This document shows, one piece after another, positions 35,952 to 44,756 of a stretch of DNA of 64,000 nucleotides (its first letter is position 1; the number at the start of each line of letters is the position of its first letter). Where the stretch lies: contig CAZVRZ010000002.1 of the NCBI GenBank assembly GCA_964629965.1, forward strand, positions 38,276 to 102,275, written 5' to 3'. A program made the translations under genes and the position numbers. The notes beneath the pieces were generated by a model. The model was given only the letters and a program-made list of their open reading frames with translations, made no database searches and was not told the origin of the DNA. This DNA comes from CAZVRZ01 sp964629965 (GTDB taxonomy: Bacteria > Chloroflexota > Anaerolineae > Anaerolineales > UBA4823).

Positions 35952-37037
35952 ATGAAATATCTAACCCGCATGTTACCCCTACTTGTAATCCTGGCTAGCG
36001 CTTTGATCCTCAGCAGCTGTAGTGGAAACTCAACTTCGTATGGCACCACTAGCTGGCCTGGAATGACTGCCGATGCCGATACAGCTTACGTGGCCTATAA
36101 CCAATATGTGTATGCAGTGAACCTGGCCAGTGGAACAGAGAAATGGCGCTACCCCACTGAGAAACCCAAAGCCACCGTGACCTTTTTCGCCGAGCCGTTC
36201 CTGACCGGAGATGGTCAGTTGATCGTTGGAAGTTATGACCACAACCTGTACAGCCTGGCCGTTGAAACCGGGCAGGTCCGCTGGACTTTTAGCCAGGCCA
36301 AAGATCGTTATATCGGTAGCCCGCTGGTCACGGAAGATATGATCTATGCTCCCAATGCAGATGGAAACCTCTACGCCCTGGATCTAAACGGCCAATTAAA
36401 GTGGACTTTCACCAGCGAACAGCCCCTGTGGTCTCAACCTACTCTGAACAAAGATGGTAACACGGTCTATCTATCCAGCATGGACCAGCGCGTGTATGCC
36501 TTGCAGGCCGATACAGGCAGCAAACAATGGGAGACGGTTGACCTGGGAGGCGCCGTGGTAGCTTCGCCTATACCAGGGCCGGATGGAACCCTCTACGTTG
36601 GCACCTTTGCCGGTGAAATGCTGGCGCTGGACAATGCAACCGGGTCGGTCAAATGGCGTTATCCGACCACAGCCTGGGTGTGGTCTGCCGTGGCTTTGGA
36701 CGATCACAACATCTACTTCGGAGATATCAAAGGAAATCTACATGCCGTTGCAATGACCGGCGGTGAGAAAGTTTGGATGATCGAAACCAGCCAAACGATC
36801 TCGAGTAAACCCCTGATCAAAGGCGAGCAAATATATTACACAACCGAAGGTCCAGCCGTCTATGCTATTGATTTGAATGGACACCCTCTTTGGGAACAGA
36901 ACCTGGGTGGCAACATCTACGCGCCGGTACACGCTGCCGGGGATGCTTTGCTCATTACCCCTACATCGAAAGACGCTCTCCTGGTCGCTCTGACAGACGG
37001 CGGCGCAACTCGATGGACTTTCACTCCTGGCAAATAA
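35952..37037 (+). CDS. PQQ-type beta-propeller lipoprotein (BamB-like fold)
   Basis: 361 residues. Lipoprotein signal with lipobox ILSSC (Cys near 24). The rest is made of propeller blades of the form VYALNLASGTEKWRY, LYSLAVETGQVRWTF, LYALDLNGQLKWTF and MLALDNATGSVKWRYP, typical of PQQ-like repeats in BamB and quinoprotein dehydrogenases. No PQQ-ligand residues can be assigned. It sits between yidD and yidC, normally adjacent, which suggests a role in membrane protein biogenesis or surveillance at the outer face. An RBS (AAGGAA) is present. Confidence 0.85.
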   Translation: MKYLTRMLPLLVILASALILSSCSGNSTSYGTTSWPGMTADADTAYVAYNQYVYAVNLASGTEKWRYPTEKPKATVTFFAEPFLTGDGQLIVGSYDHNLYSLAVETGQVRWTFSQAKDRYIGSPLVTEDMIYAPNADGNLYALDLNGQLKWTFTSEQPLWSQPTLNKDGNTVYLSSMDQRVYALQADTGSKQWETVDLGGAVVASPIPGPDGTLYVGTFAGEMLALDNATGSVKWRYPTTAWVWSAVALDDHNIYFGDIKGNLHAVAMTGGEKVWMIETSQTISSKPLIKGEQIYYTTEGPAVYAIDLNGHPLWEQNLGGNIYAPVHAAGDALLITPTSKDALLVALTDGGATRWTFTPGK

Positions 37038-37057
37038 CTGAGCGGAGATAATTTACC

Positions 37058-37855
37058 ATGTGGAATACCCTGATTATTGACCCGATGGTCAACACACTCT
37101 TATGGATTTACAGCGTAGTTGGCGGCAACTTTGGCCTGGCGATCATTCTTTTCACCATCCTGATCCGCCTGATCACGCATCCGTTGCAGGCTCAATCGAT
37201 GAAAAGCACCCAGGCCATGCAGCAGATGCAGGGTTCGGAAAAGTGGAAGGCCATCCAGAAAAAATATAAGGATGACCGGGAAAAACTGGCTCAAGAGCAA
37301 ATGGCATTATACAAAGAAATGGGGGTCAACCCCATGGCATCCTGCCTGCCAACCCTGATCCAACTGCCTCTGATCTTTGGCCTATACCAGGCAGTCATGC
37401 GGGCTCTATCAGTAACGCCCATGCAATTGTTGGATTTCTCCAAGCACATTTACCCATTTATTAACGCCTCCGCGTTGATCCCGCTTAACCGCCAATTCCT
37501 GTGGATGGATTTAAGCCAACCAGAACGCGTCTACATATTTGGCATTGGTATCCCGTTTCTAGCGATCCTGGTGATCATCACCACCTATTTGCAATCGAAG
37601 TTAATGGCGCCGACAACCGGCGCTAATCCCAATGATCAGAGCGCCCAGATGACCAAGATGATGAATTTGTATATGCCCATCCTGATGGGCTATATGGCTT
37701 ATTCACTGGCTTCTGGCCTGGCCGTTTATTTCGTCGTCAGCAACCTGATCGGCGTGGCGCAATATGCGTTATTAGGCAAATTAAACTGGCGCAATTTGCT
37801 GCCTGCGCCGAAAACAAACGCCAAGCAAGATAAAAGAACGGAGGGAAAAAAATGA
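37058..37855 (+). CDS. yidC: Membrane insertase YidC/Oxa1
   Basis: 265 residues, the short Gram-positive/Oxa1 form without the large periplasmic domain. The conserved core is GLAIILFTILIRLITHPLQAQSMKSTQAMQ, then KEMGVNPMASCLPTLIQLPLIFGLYQAV, with five membrane helices in all. The basic tail (KTNAKQDKRTEGKK) fits ribosome contact. It inserts and folds inner membrane proteins alone or with SecYEG. It overlaps khpB by ATGA. Confidence 0.95.
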   Translation: MWNTLIIDPMVNTLLWIYSVVGGNFGLAIILFTILIRLITHPLQAQSMKSTQAMQQMQGSEKWKAIQKKYKDDREKLAQEQMALYKEMGVNPMASCLPTLIQLPLIFGLYQAVMRALSVTPMQLLDFSKHIYPFINASALIPLNRQFLWMDLSQPERVYIFGIGIPFLAILVIITTYLQSKLMAPTTGANPNDQSAQMTKMMNLYMPILMGYMAYSLASGLAVYFVVSNLIGVAQYALLGKLNWRNLLPAPKTNAKQDKRTEGKK

Positions 37856-38640
37856 CGAAACGAGCAACTTTAGAAATCATCGCACCTTCGATCGAAGAGG
37901 CCACCGAAAAGGGATTGGCGGAATTGGGCCTTCAGCCAGACCAGGTAGAGATCGAGGTATTAGATGAAGGCAGCCGCGGGCTGTTCGGCCTCGGTTCGCG
38001 CCAGGCACGCATTCGTTTAAGCGTTAAATCACCGCATCGCCCTGAAAACGCCATACCATTTTCTCCAACGGCAGGCATTGAAGAAGCTGCCCCGGATGAA
38101 GAGCAGGAAACGCTTGAGATGCCAGAACCAGCGATGCCTGCAGCCGACTCGCCCAACGCCCTCTCTTTCGATGACCTGGCCCTGCACATTGCTCATGAAA
38201 CCATCAGTGAGCTGTTGGAACGGATGGGAATCACTGCAGAAGTTGAGGTAAACGCTGGCGAAGTCGACGACCAGCATGGACGCTCCCCTATTTTGATTGA
38301 TATCAAGGGAGACGATCTAGGCATATTGATCGGTCGAAAAGCTGAAACGCTGAATGCTCTGCAATACATCACCTCGCTCATGGTGAGCAAACAACTGGGA
38401 CGTTCTGTTTCCTTAAGTGTGGATGTAGAAGGTTACCGGGAACGGCGCCGGGGGCAGATCAGCCAGTTGGCTCTGCGGATGGCAGAACAAGCCGTCAGGA
38501 CTGGTCGCAAGCAAACTCTAGAGCCGATGCCTGCCAACGAACGCCGCATCGTTCACATGGAATTGCGCGACCTGCCTGATGTGAAGACAGAAAGCACAGG
38601 CGAAGAGCCCAACCGGAAAGTCACAATCATTCCAGTGTAA
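37852..38640 (+). CDS. khpB: Jag/KhpB RNA-binding protein (Jag_N-KH-R3H)
   Basis: 262 residues. Jag_N domain at 1-50 (IEEATEKGLAELGL; DEGSRGLFGLGSRQARI), acidic linker to about 100, KH domain (DDLGILIGRKAETLNALQYITSLM, with the GxxG-type loop IGRKAE), then R3H (ISQLALRMAEQAVRTGRKQ, ANERRIVHMELRD). It binds RNA and influences cell division and elongation in Firmicutes. The place after yidC is the standard one. Confidence 0.94.
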   Translation: MTKRATLEIIAPSIEEATEKGLAELGLQPDQVEIEVLDEGSRGLFGLGSRQARIRLSVKSPHRPENAIPFSPTAGIEEAAPDEEQETLEMPEPAMPAADSPNALSFDDLALHIAHETISELLERMGITAEVEVNAGEVDDQHGRSPILIDIKGDDLGILIGRKAETLNALQYITSLMVSKQLGRSVSLSVDVEGYRERRRGQISQLALRMAEQAVRTGRKQTLEPMPANERRIVHMELRDLPDVKTESTGEEPNRKVTIIPV

Positions 38641-38689
38641 CGGGTTTCTGTTTCACTCCTGCCTGGTTTCTCGAATAGTTTGTTTTTCT

Positions 38690-38730
38690 ATCGCACTGCT
38701 TTGCTATTCTGAATGGCTAAGCGGTGCGAT
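38690..38730 (+). terminator. Long hairpin after khpB, probable terminator
   Basis: A 12-bp stem with one G-T pair, ATCGCACTGCTT (38690-38701) and AAGCGGTGCGAT (38719-38730), with a 17-base loop and only a weak T-tract (TTGTAAAATT). Confidence 0.5.
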
Positions 38731-38763
38731 TTGTAAAATTAAACAACCCCGGCCTTATTCAGG

Positions 38764-38776
38764 TATAATTCAACCA
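38764..38776 (+). promoter_or_regulatory. TATAAT six bases before ATG, predicted leaderless start
   Basis: TATAAT (38764-38769), TCAACC, then the ATG at 38776. The predicted +1 is the start codon. No Shine-Dalgarno sequence. Confidence 0.6.
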
Positions 38777-39624
38777 TGCATAACCTGGCTTCGCTTCACC
38801 CAATCGATTATCTGATCATAGGTCATCTTGCTAAGGATATAACCCCAACCGGACTACGCATTGGCGGCACAGCCGCTTACTCCGCCCTGACGGCAGCCGC
38901 CCTGGGATTAAAAGTCGGCATCGTTACCGCCTGGGGCAGTGAAATTCCCCTGGGGCCTCTGGCGCAAATTCCAATCATCAACTACCCCAGCGATCAAAGC
39001 ACCACCTTCGAAAACATTTATACTGCGAATGGAAGAGTACAGATCCTGCACCACATAGCTCCAACGCTGGATTTTCATCTCATCCCAGAGCCATGGCGGC
39101 AGGCAAAAATCGTTCACCTGGGGCCGATCGCCCAGGAGGTAGAACCCGCCCTGGTGCGTCGTTTTCCCGAATCGCTGATCGGGCTCACCCCGCAGGGCTG
39201 GATGAGAATCTGGGACGATCAGGGGCATGTCAGCGTGGGCGAATGGCCGGAGGCCTCTTTTGTATTGCAGCACGCCGGCGCAGCAATCTTGAGCATCGAA
39301 GACGTTCTAGCGGATGAGGAACGCATTGAGGAAATGGCCTCTGCCAGTAAAATATTGGTGATCACAGAAGGCAAGCAGGGCGCCAGGGTATATTGGAACG
39401 GTGATGTCCGCCGCATCCGCCCGCCTTCGGTCAACGAAATCGATGCCACCGGCGCCGGGGATATCTTCGCGACCGCTTATTTCGCCCGGCTGCAGACCAC
39501 ACACGATCCATGGGAGGCCGCCCGCTTTGCGAACTACCTGGCGGCCTGTTCGGTAACCCGTAAAGGTATGGACAGCATCCCAACCGCTGACGAAATCCGG
39601 GAAAGCATGGTAGAGGTGATGTAG
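38776..39624 (+). CDS. PfkB-family carbohydrate kinase
   Basis: 282 residues. The family opening is GHLAKDITPTGLRIGGTAAYSALTAAALG. The C-terminal signature with the catalytic Asp is NEIDATGAGDIFATAYFARL, and VITEGKQGARVYW lies upstream of it. Ribokinase-like fold that phosphorylates a sugar or nucleoside; substrate unknown. It heads a leaderless transcript that continues into parA after two bases, so a sugar kinase and the chromosome partition genes share an mRNA. Confidence 0.85.
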   Translation: MHNLASLHPIDYLIIGHLAKDITPTGLRIGGTAAYSALTAAALGLKVGIVTAWGSEIPLGPLAQIPIINYPSDQSTTFENIYTANGRVQILHHIAPTLDFHLIPEPWRQAKIVHLGPIAQEVEPALVRRFPESLIGLTPQGWMRIWDDQGHVSVGEWPEASFVLQHAGAAILSIEDVLADEERIEEMASASKILVITEGKQGARVYWNGDVRRIRPPSVNEIDATGAGDIFATAYFARLQTTHDPWEAARFANYLAACSVTRKGMDSIPTADEIRESMVEVM

Positions 39625-39626
39625 AG

Positions 39627-40421
39627 ATGACGCGAATTTATACGCTCGCCAATCAAAAGGGGGGAGTCGGTAAAACCACCACCGCCATCAACCTGGGCGC
39701 TTTTCTGGCTTCTTATGGTCAGCGTGTTTTGTTGGTTGACCTCGATCCACAATCCAATGCCACCTCCTGCCTGGGCGTTGATAAGAAAGTCGTCGCTGGT
39801 GGCACATACGAAGCTTTGATCAGCTCGACGCCCATTTCGAGCCTGATCCTTCACAATCCCAAGCTTCGGCTGTCTTTGCTTCCCTCTTCCACCGCCCTGG
39901 CGGGCGCTGAGATCGAACTGGTGGCAGAGACCGAACGCGAACACCGCTTGAACGAAGCGTTAAAACCGGTCTATGACCGGTATGATTACATCCTGATTGA
40001 CTGCCCGCCTTCCCTGGGGCTGCTGACGCTCAACGGCCTGGTTGCTGCCAAAGACGGCTTGCTGATCCCTGTTCAATGCGAATACCTTGCGCTGGAAGGG
40101 ATCGGCATGCTCACGCAAACCATCACGCGCATCCGCACAGCGCTCTTTCCGCAGCTAGAAATTCGCGGAGTAATCCTGACCATGTTCGATGGCCGGACGA
40201 TCCTGAGCAATGATGTGGTCGCCGAAGTGCGCCGGTATTTTCCCAACAAGGTTTTCAACTCTGTCATCCCGCGCTCGGTGCGCCTGGCAGAGGCGCCATC
40301 TTATGGACAGCCCATCTCAACCTATTCGCCCGATTCGTCGGGAGCACAAGCATATGCAGGATTAGCGCAAGAAATCCTGAAAGAAGATGGTATCCCACTT
40401 CCTGTCAGTGAGGTGCAATAA
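39627..40421 (+). CDS. parA: Chromosome partitioning ATPase ParA (Soj)
   Basis: 264 residues. Deviant Walker A at residues 11-18 (NQKGGVGKTTTAINLG), switch region VLLVDLDPQSNATSCLG and Walker B YILIDCPPSLGLLTLN. It forms ATP-dependent dimers on nucleoid DNA that pull ParB-parS complexes apart. The final base of its stop codon is shared with the A of the parB start. Confidence 0.95.
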   Translation: MTRIYTLANQKGGVGKTTTAINLGAFLASYGQRVLLVDLDPQSNATSCLGVDKKVVAGGTYEALISSTPISSLILHNPKLRLSLLPSSTALAGAEIELVAETEREHRLNEALKPVYDRYDYILIDCPPSLGLLTLNGLVAAKDGLLIPVQCEYLALEGIGMLTQTITRIRTALFPQLEIRGVILTMFDGRTILSNDVVAEVRRYFPNKVFNSVIPRSVRLAEAPSYGQPISTYSPDSSGAQAYAGLAQEILKEDGIPLPVSEVQ

Positions 40422-41293
40422 TGTCCCGCAAATCTGGTCTTGGTAAAGGCTTAGGTGCATTGATCCCCAGCGGGGATTATAAAACTGCTGAAACACCACC
40501 CGAGGCGGGCATCGCTAAAATTCCGGTCGATGCTATTCGGCCAAACCCTCACCAGCCTCGGACGCGCTTCGATCCAGATGCGCTGAGCGAACTGGCCGCC
40601 TCGATTCGCGAACACGGCATCATCCAGCCGCTGCTGGTAACCCGCGGGCCAGGCAGCGATCAATTTACCCTGGTCGCCGGGGAACGCCGCCTGCTGGCAG
40701 CTCGCCAGGCTGGATTGAAGGAGATTCCCGCCATCGTGCGAGAGGTCACTGAGCTGCAGCGAGTGGAGCTGGCACTGATCGAAAATATCCAACGCGCCGA
40801 TCTTGGCCCTCTCGAAACCGCCGATGCATATCACCAGTTAGCAGAAGATTTCAAAATGACCCATGATGACATTGCCCTGCGAGTGGGTAAAAGCCGCACG
40901 GCAGTGACAAATACGCTGCGGCTGCTTAAGCTGCCCGAAGCAGCCCGTTCGGCCCTGGCCGAGGGTCGGATCAGCGAAGGGCATGCCAGGGTACTGCTCT
41001 CCCTGTCCAGCCAACCGGCGCAACTGGCCGCTCTGGATACCATCCTGAAAAACGAGTTGAACGTGCGCCAGGCAGAGGAATTGGTGCGAAAAATGGGCGG
41101 CGAGAAGAAGCCCCCTGCTGAGCCTAAGACGCTGCCTGCCGAGCTTTCTGCCCTGGAAGAAAGATTGCGCGCCTCGCTGGGCACCAAGGTAACTTTAACT
41201 CACAAGAAAAAGAAGGGTGGCACGCTGATCATCCACTATTATTCGGATGAAGAATTAGACACCCTGGTGCAAAAATTGGGCAGCCTGGAATAA
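40421..41293 (+). CDS. parB: Chromosome partitioning protein ParB (Spo0J)
   Basis: 290 residues. N-terminal KSGLGKGLGALIP helix that stimulates ParA. CTP-binding ParB/Srx domain with PNPHQPRTRFD, VAGERRLLAARQAGL and ELALIENIQRADLGPLE. Helix-turn-helix for parS (DDIALRVGKSRTAVTNTLRLL) and a C-terminal dimerisation domain. No full parS site (TGTTTCACGTGAAACA) was found by eye in the window. Confidence 0.95.
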   Translation: MSRKSGLGKGLGALIPSGDYKTAETPPEAGIAKIPVDAIRPNPHQPRTRFDPDALSELAASIREHGIIQPLLVTRGPGSDQFTLVAGERRLLAARQAGLKEIPAIVREVTELQRVELALIENIQRADLGPLETADAYHQLAEDFKMTHDDIALRVGKSRTAVTNTLRLLKLPEAARSALAEGRISEGHARVLLSLSSQPAQLAALDTILKNELNVRQAEELVRKMGGEKKPPAEPKTLPAELSALEERLRASLGTKVTLTHKKKKGGTLIIHYYSDEELDTLVQKLGSLE

Positions 41294-41297
41294 CGAA

Positions 41298-42896
41298 ATG
41301 AAAGTCTATCACCACGCCGTCATCCATACCCTGGATGCCCGGCAGCCATTGGCAAGCGCGATCGTCATCGATCGCAACCGCATCCTGGCTGTGGGGGCTG
41401 ACGACGAGCTGCTGTCATCGTTTAGGGAGCGCGGCACCGAATGCGAAAACCTGGGCGGAAAAACCATCATCCCCGGCTTAACCGACGCCCATATCCACCT
41501 TGAACATTATGCCATGGGCTTGCAAAAAGTAGATTGTGAGACGCCCACTTACCAGCAATGCCTGCAAAGGGTTGCCGACCGGGCGCGCAGCGTTCCCCCT
41601 GGAGAATGGATCCTGGGACATGGCTGGAACCATAATAATTGGATCGGGGGGTATGGCCAGGCGGCCGACCTGGACCGGATGGCACCCAATCATCCCGTTT
41701 ACCTGACAGCCAAATCACTTCACGCTGCCTGGGCAAACACCGCAGCCATGCAGCAGGCTGGGCTGCACGATCTCAGCCCTGATCCGAGCGGCGGGCGATT
41801 GGGGCGCAACGACCAGGGCTATTTGAATGGCATCTTATTTGAAGAAGCCATGCAACTGGTAAGCAAGGCAATCCCTGCTTCTTCGCAGCACCAGATCATC
41901 CAGGCCATCCGAGACTGCCAGCCATTCTTGTGGCAGATGGGCTTGACGGGTGTGCATGATTTCGACGGCGCGACTTGTTTTGCAGCTTTGCAGACCCTTC
42001 ACCAAATGGGTGAACTGAAACTGCGAGTTGCTAAGAGCGTGGCCTACGAAAATCTAGAACACGCCGCCGCATTGGCGCTGCGTTCTGGTTTTGGCGATGA
42101 TTGCCTTTGGCTCGGTCCGCTCAAGCTATTTGCCGATGGTGCCTTGGGACCTCATACCGCGGCAATGTTTCAGCCCTATGAAGATGACGCCGCCAACCGA
42201 GGCATGCTTTTCCTCGATGCAGAAGAAATCTACGAGATCGGTAGAACAGCGGTACAAAGCGGTTTGAGCCTGGCTGTGCATGCCATTGGCGATCGCGCCA
42301 ACCACGAAGTGCTTCAAGCCTATACCCAACTGCGCCAATATGAAAAGGAGACTCTGGCAGCCGGGGTTCAGCCGCTGCGCCATCGCATCGAGCATGTCCA
42401 GGTGATCCATCCAGGCGATGTAAAGCTGTTGAGCACCCTGGGGATCATTGCCTCGATGCAGCCCGTTCATGCTATATCCGACATGCTGATGGCAGATCGT
42501 TTCTGGGGCAGCCGCTCGGCCTTTGCCTATGCCTGGCGCTCTCAATTAAACCACGGTGCGCCCCTGGCCTTTGGCTCTGACGCTCCGGTCGAATTCCCCA
42601 ATCCTTTTTGGGGGTTACACGCTGCAGTGACCCGCAGGCAGCAAGATGGTGCGCCGGGAGAAGACGGCTGGTATCCACAGCAGCGCTTGAGCGTGCTGGA
42701 GGCTTTACAAGCTTATACCACCGGCGCGGCCTACGCAGCCGGGAAAGAAAACGTATCAGGAAAGTTGTCTCCCGGCTTCATGGCAGACTTGCTGGTGCTG
42801 GAAACAGACCCGTTTACCTGCCCGCCCAATGCTTTGGCAGGTTTAAAACCCCAGGCAACCATGATTGCTGGCGAATGGGTCTTTCGAGAATTCTAA
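41298..42896 (+). CDS. YtcJ-type amidohydrolase
   Basis: 532 residues. Metal site 1 is PGLTDAHIHLEHYAMGL; later ligands are in AVHAIGDRANHEVLQAY, RHRIEHVQVIHPGD and FGSDAPVEFPNPFWGL. The C-terminal cap (GKLSPGFMADLLVLETDPF) is typical. This is the amidohydrolase-3/YtcJ group of cytoplasmic hydrolases of unknown natural substrate. It begins four bases after parB. It meets the sortase gene tail to tail with a nine-base gap. Confidence 0.87.
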   Translation: MKVYHHAVIHTLDARQPLASAIVIDRNRILAVGADDELLSSFRERGTECENLGGKTIIPGLTDAHIHLEHYAMGLQKVDCETPTYQQCLQRVADRARSVPPGEWILGHGWNHNNWIGGYGQAADLDRMAPNHPVYLTAKSLHAAWANTAAMQQAGLHDLSPDPSGGRLGRNDQGYLNGILFEEAMQLVSKAIPASSQHQIIQAIRDCQPFLWQMGLTGVHDFDGATCFAALQTLHQMGELKLRVAKSVAYENLEHAAALALRSGFGDDCLWLGPLKLFADGALGPHTAAMFQPYEDDAANRGMLFLDAEEIYEIGRTAVQSGLSLAVHAIGDRANHEVLQAYTQLRQYEKETLAAGVQPLRHRIEHVQVIHPGDVKLLSTLGIIASMQPVHAISDMLMADRFWGSRSAFAYAWRSQLNHGAPLAFGSDAPVEFPNPFWGLHAAVTRRQQDGAPGEDGWYPQQRLSVLEALQAYTTGAAYAAGKENVSGKLSPGFMADLLVLETDPFTCPPNALAGLKPQATMIAGEWVFREF

Positions 42897-42905
42897 GCGA
42901 GCAAT

Positions 42906-44732
42906 CTACTTCTGGCTTCCTTGCCTCACCAGGGAATCGACCTGCACTAACTCGGCAACGACCACTCGCCGGTAACGGTATATTTCGACCTCAGAATCCC
43001 AGCCGGTGCACGTGATCAGGGTTAGCTGCGAATTTACAGTTGGCAAAGTCACGCCCATATCGGTGTCTTCCACAACGAGTTGTTCCAACACCTTGTAGGT
43101 ATAGATATTCTCCTGCGTGAAAACATTCACCAGGTCCCCATTCTCAAGCTGTTCGAGGTAGCGGAAGGGCCCATCCCCAAGGTCACGCACCGTTACATGA
43201 CCCGCCAGGACTGTGTTGCTCCCCAACCCAGGCCAGGAAGTATTACCCATCCAGGCTACTTCTTCGCGCAAACCTTCGATCATCCAGGTCAGGCCATCAT
43301 AGGGCACGTAAGCCACCACCGTATCTATATTGATCGCCGGGATCGTGATCCGCTCAACGGCGGTTGTGTCTGGCGGCGGTTCGTCTGGCGCAGGAGTATT
43401 GACCAGGGTGGGAGAGGGGATTGGGTATTTGGGCAATCGTACGATCGCCTCAGGCGTGGAGAAAAAATGAGCCGGCATATACGGCATCAGGCTGGGGGTA
43501 GGCGTGGCTGTGTTTACTATCGCTGCCGTTGTATTTTGAACAGCCCGTTCAGATACCGGCGTCACCTGCTCACGAACGCAGGCAGTGATAAACAAGGTGA
43601 TGGCTGCCAATAGCGTTAATACCCGCAGCGCCCGCAACACATATCTTCCCTTCTTCCCATGGTGGTAGAGGCCCAAAAGCAGCCACGCCAGCAGCGCAAC
43701 CGCCGATAAATTAAGCGCCAGGTTTGAATAAGTTGCCGGCAGCCAGCCTCCCAGCGGCCCACCGTTTGGTGGTGCGGCTTCCAGAGGCAGTTCCCCTGTT
43801 CCGGGCAGCGTGCTGGTTACTATCACTTTATAGTATGTGCTGGCTGTGCGCGATTTGTTATTTTCATAGGTTAAAGTGACTGTATTGGTCAAAGTTTCCG
43901 TCTTCGTAACGCTGCTGTTGACTTTCACTTCAATGACGATCGTTACCGTTTCGTTCGGCATTACCGATCCAATATTCACGGTGATCGAATGCGCCGACTT
44001 AACTGCGGTGCCTTTGGTAGTAGATAGGGTCTGAACATCGATGAACGAGGGGAAAGAATCAGAAACGACAGCATCGGTGGTCGGCGCCGTGCCGGGATTG
44101 GTTATTTGAATAGTAAACTTGAACGTTTCGTTGACCTTCGCTTGCGTTGGGCTAACGGTTACCACAATCGTCGGAGCCGGCGTAATGGTGCCAGTGTGGG
44201 TCGGTGTGGGCGTGGGCGTGGGCGGAGTCGTTGTATTGGTAGGCGTTCTGGTGGTAGTGCTGGTGAAGGTGACAGTAGCTGTATTTGTAGCAGTCGCTGT
44301 AGCAGTGGCCGTAGAGGTCGCAGTGCCAGTTTCGGTAGCTGTACCAGTTTCGGTGGCCGTTGCAGTGTTGGTGGCGGTCTGCGTTAGCGTAGCGGTCTCT
44401 GTCGAAGTGGTCGTAGGAGTCTCGGTGGCTGTCACCGTCGCGCTGGGGGTGGCAGTCATCGTGGTGGTAAATGTGCCGGTCGCAGTCATGGTAGAGGTGG
44501 CTGTATCGGTGACAACGCCGCTGTCCGTGGCTGTCAGGGTGGGTGTCTCGGTGTCGGCTGCCTGCATCCAACCAGCCGGATGCGATGAATATTCTCTGGT
44601 TTGAGCCATCGAGGTGACCGGGCTGGCCAGGATGAATACTTGCAGAGCCAGGCCAGCCAAAATGACCATCATCAACTTGCCAAACCAGCCTGATCTCAAA
44701 ACCGATTCCTTGAATTGCATCTCTCGCTTCAT
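42906..44732 (-). CDS. Sortase fused to a Thr-rich, LPGTG-bearing surface region
   Basis: 608 residues from the ATG at 44732 (GAGGAA eight bases upstream; a GTG at 44747 overlaps that site). Order: signal helix (16-40); Thr-rich stretch (60-190); DUF11/CARDB-like beta domain (190-308); LPGTG (309-313), membrane helix (about 335-357) and KKGR (360-363), which is a complete cell-wall sorting signal; a second hydrophobic stretch ending FITAC (Cys385), like a lipoprotein signal; Thr/Pro linker; sortase domain (about 457-595). The sortase triad looks complete: His512 (VLAGHV), Cys575 (TLITCTGW) and Arg588/589. Substrate and enzyme appear fused in one chain. Which side of the membrane each part faces is inferred. 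Confidence 0.85.
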   Translation of the reverse strand: MKREMQFKESVLRSGWFGKLMMVILAGLALQVFILASPVTSMAQTREYSSHPAGWMQAADTETPTLTATDSGVVTDTATSTMTATGTFTTTMTATPSATVTATETPTTTSTETATLTQTATNTATATETGTATETGTATSTATATATATNTATVTFTSTTTRTPTNTTTPPTPTPTPTHTGTITPAPTIVVTVSPTQAKVNETFKFTIQITNPGTAPTTDAVVSDSFPSFIDVQTLSTTKGTAVKSAHSITVNIGSVMPNETVTIVIEVKVNSSVTKTETLTNTVTLTYENNKSRTASTYYKVIVTSTLPGTGELPLEAAPPNGGPLGGWLPATYSNLALNLSAVALLAWLLLGLYHHGKKGRYVLRALRVLTLLAAITLFITACVREQVTPVSERAVQNTTAAIVNTATPTPSLMPYMPAHFFSTPEAIVRLPKYPIPSPTLVNTPAPDEPPPDTTAVERITIPAINIDTVVAYVPYDGLTWMIEGLREEVAWMGNTSWPGLGSNTVLAGHVTVRDLGDGPFRYLEQLENGDLVNVFTQENIYTYKVLEQLVVEDTDMGVTLPTVNSQLTLITCTGWDSEVEIYRYRRVVVAELVQVDSLVRQGSQK

Positions 44733-44756
44733 AAGGCTATTCCTCACTTGCTTACA

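Noticed and set aside
38649..38656. TGTTTCAC, the left half of a parS site, near khpB
   Set aside because: The right half is TCCTGCCT, not GTGAAACA; an eight-base half match is expected by chance.
44150..44560. Repetitive DNA that at first looks like a repeat array or CRISPR
   Set aside because: Irregular, no constant spacer and repeat lengths; it simply encodes Thr/Ala low complexity in the sortase fusion.
44119..44604. Val/Ala/Ser-rich ORF on the plus strand opposite the Thr-rich part of the sortase gene
   Set aside because: It is the complement of Thr-rich repeats (ACN codons read as GTN); no ribosome binding site or recognisable fold.
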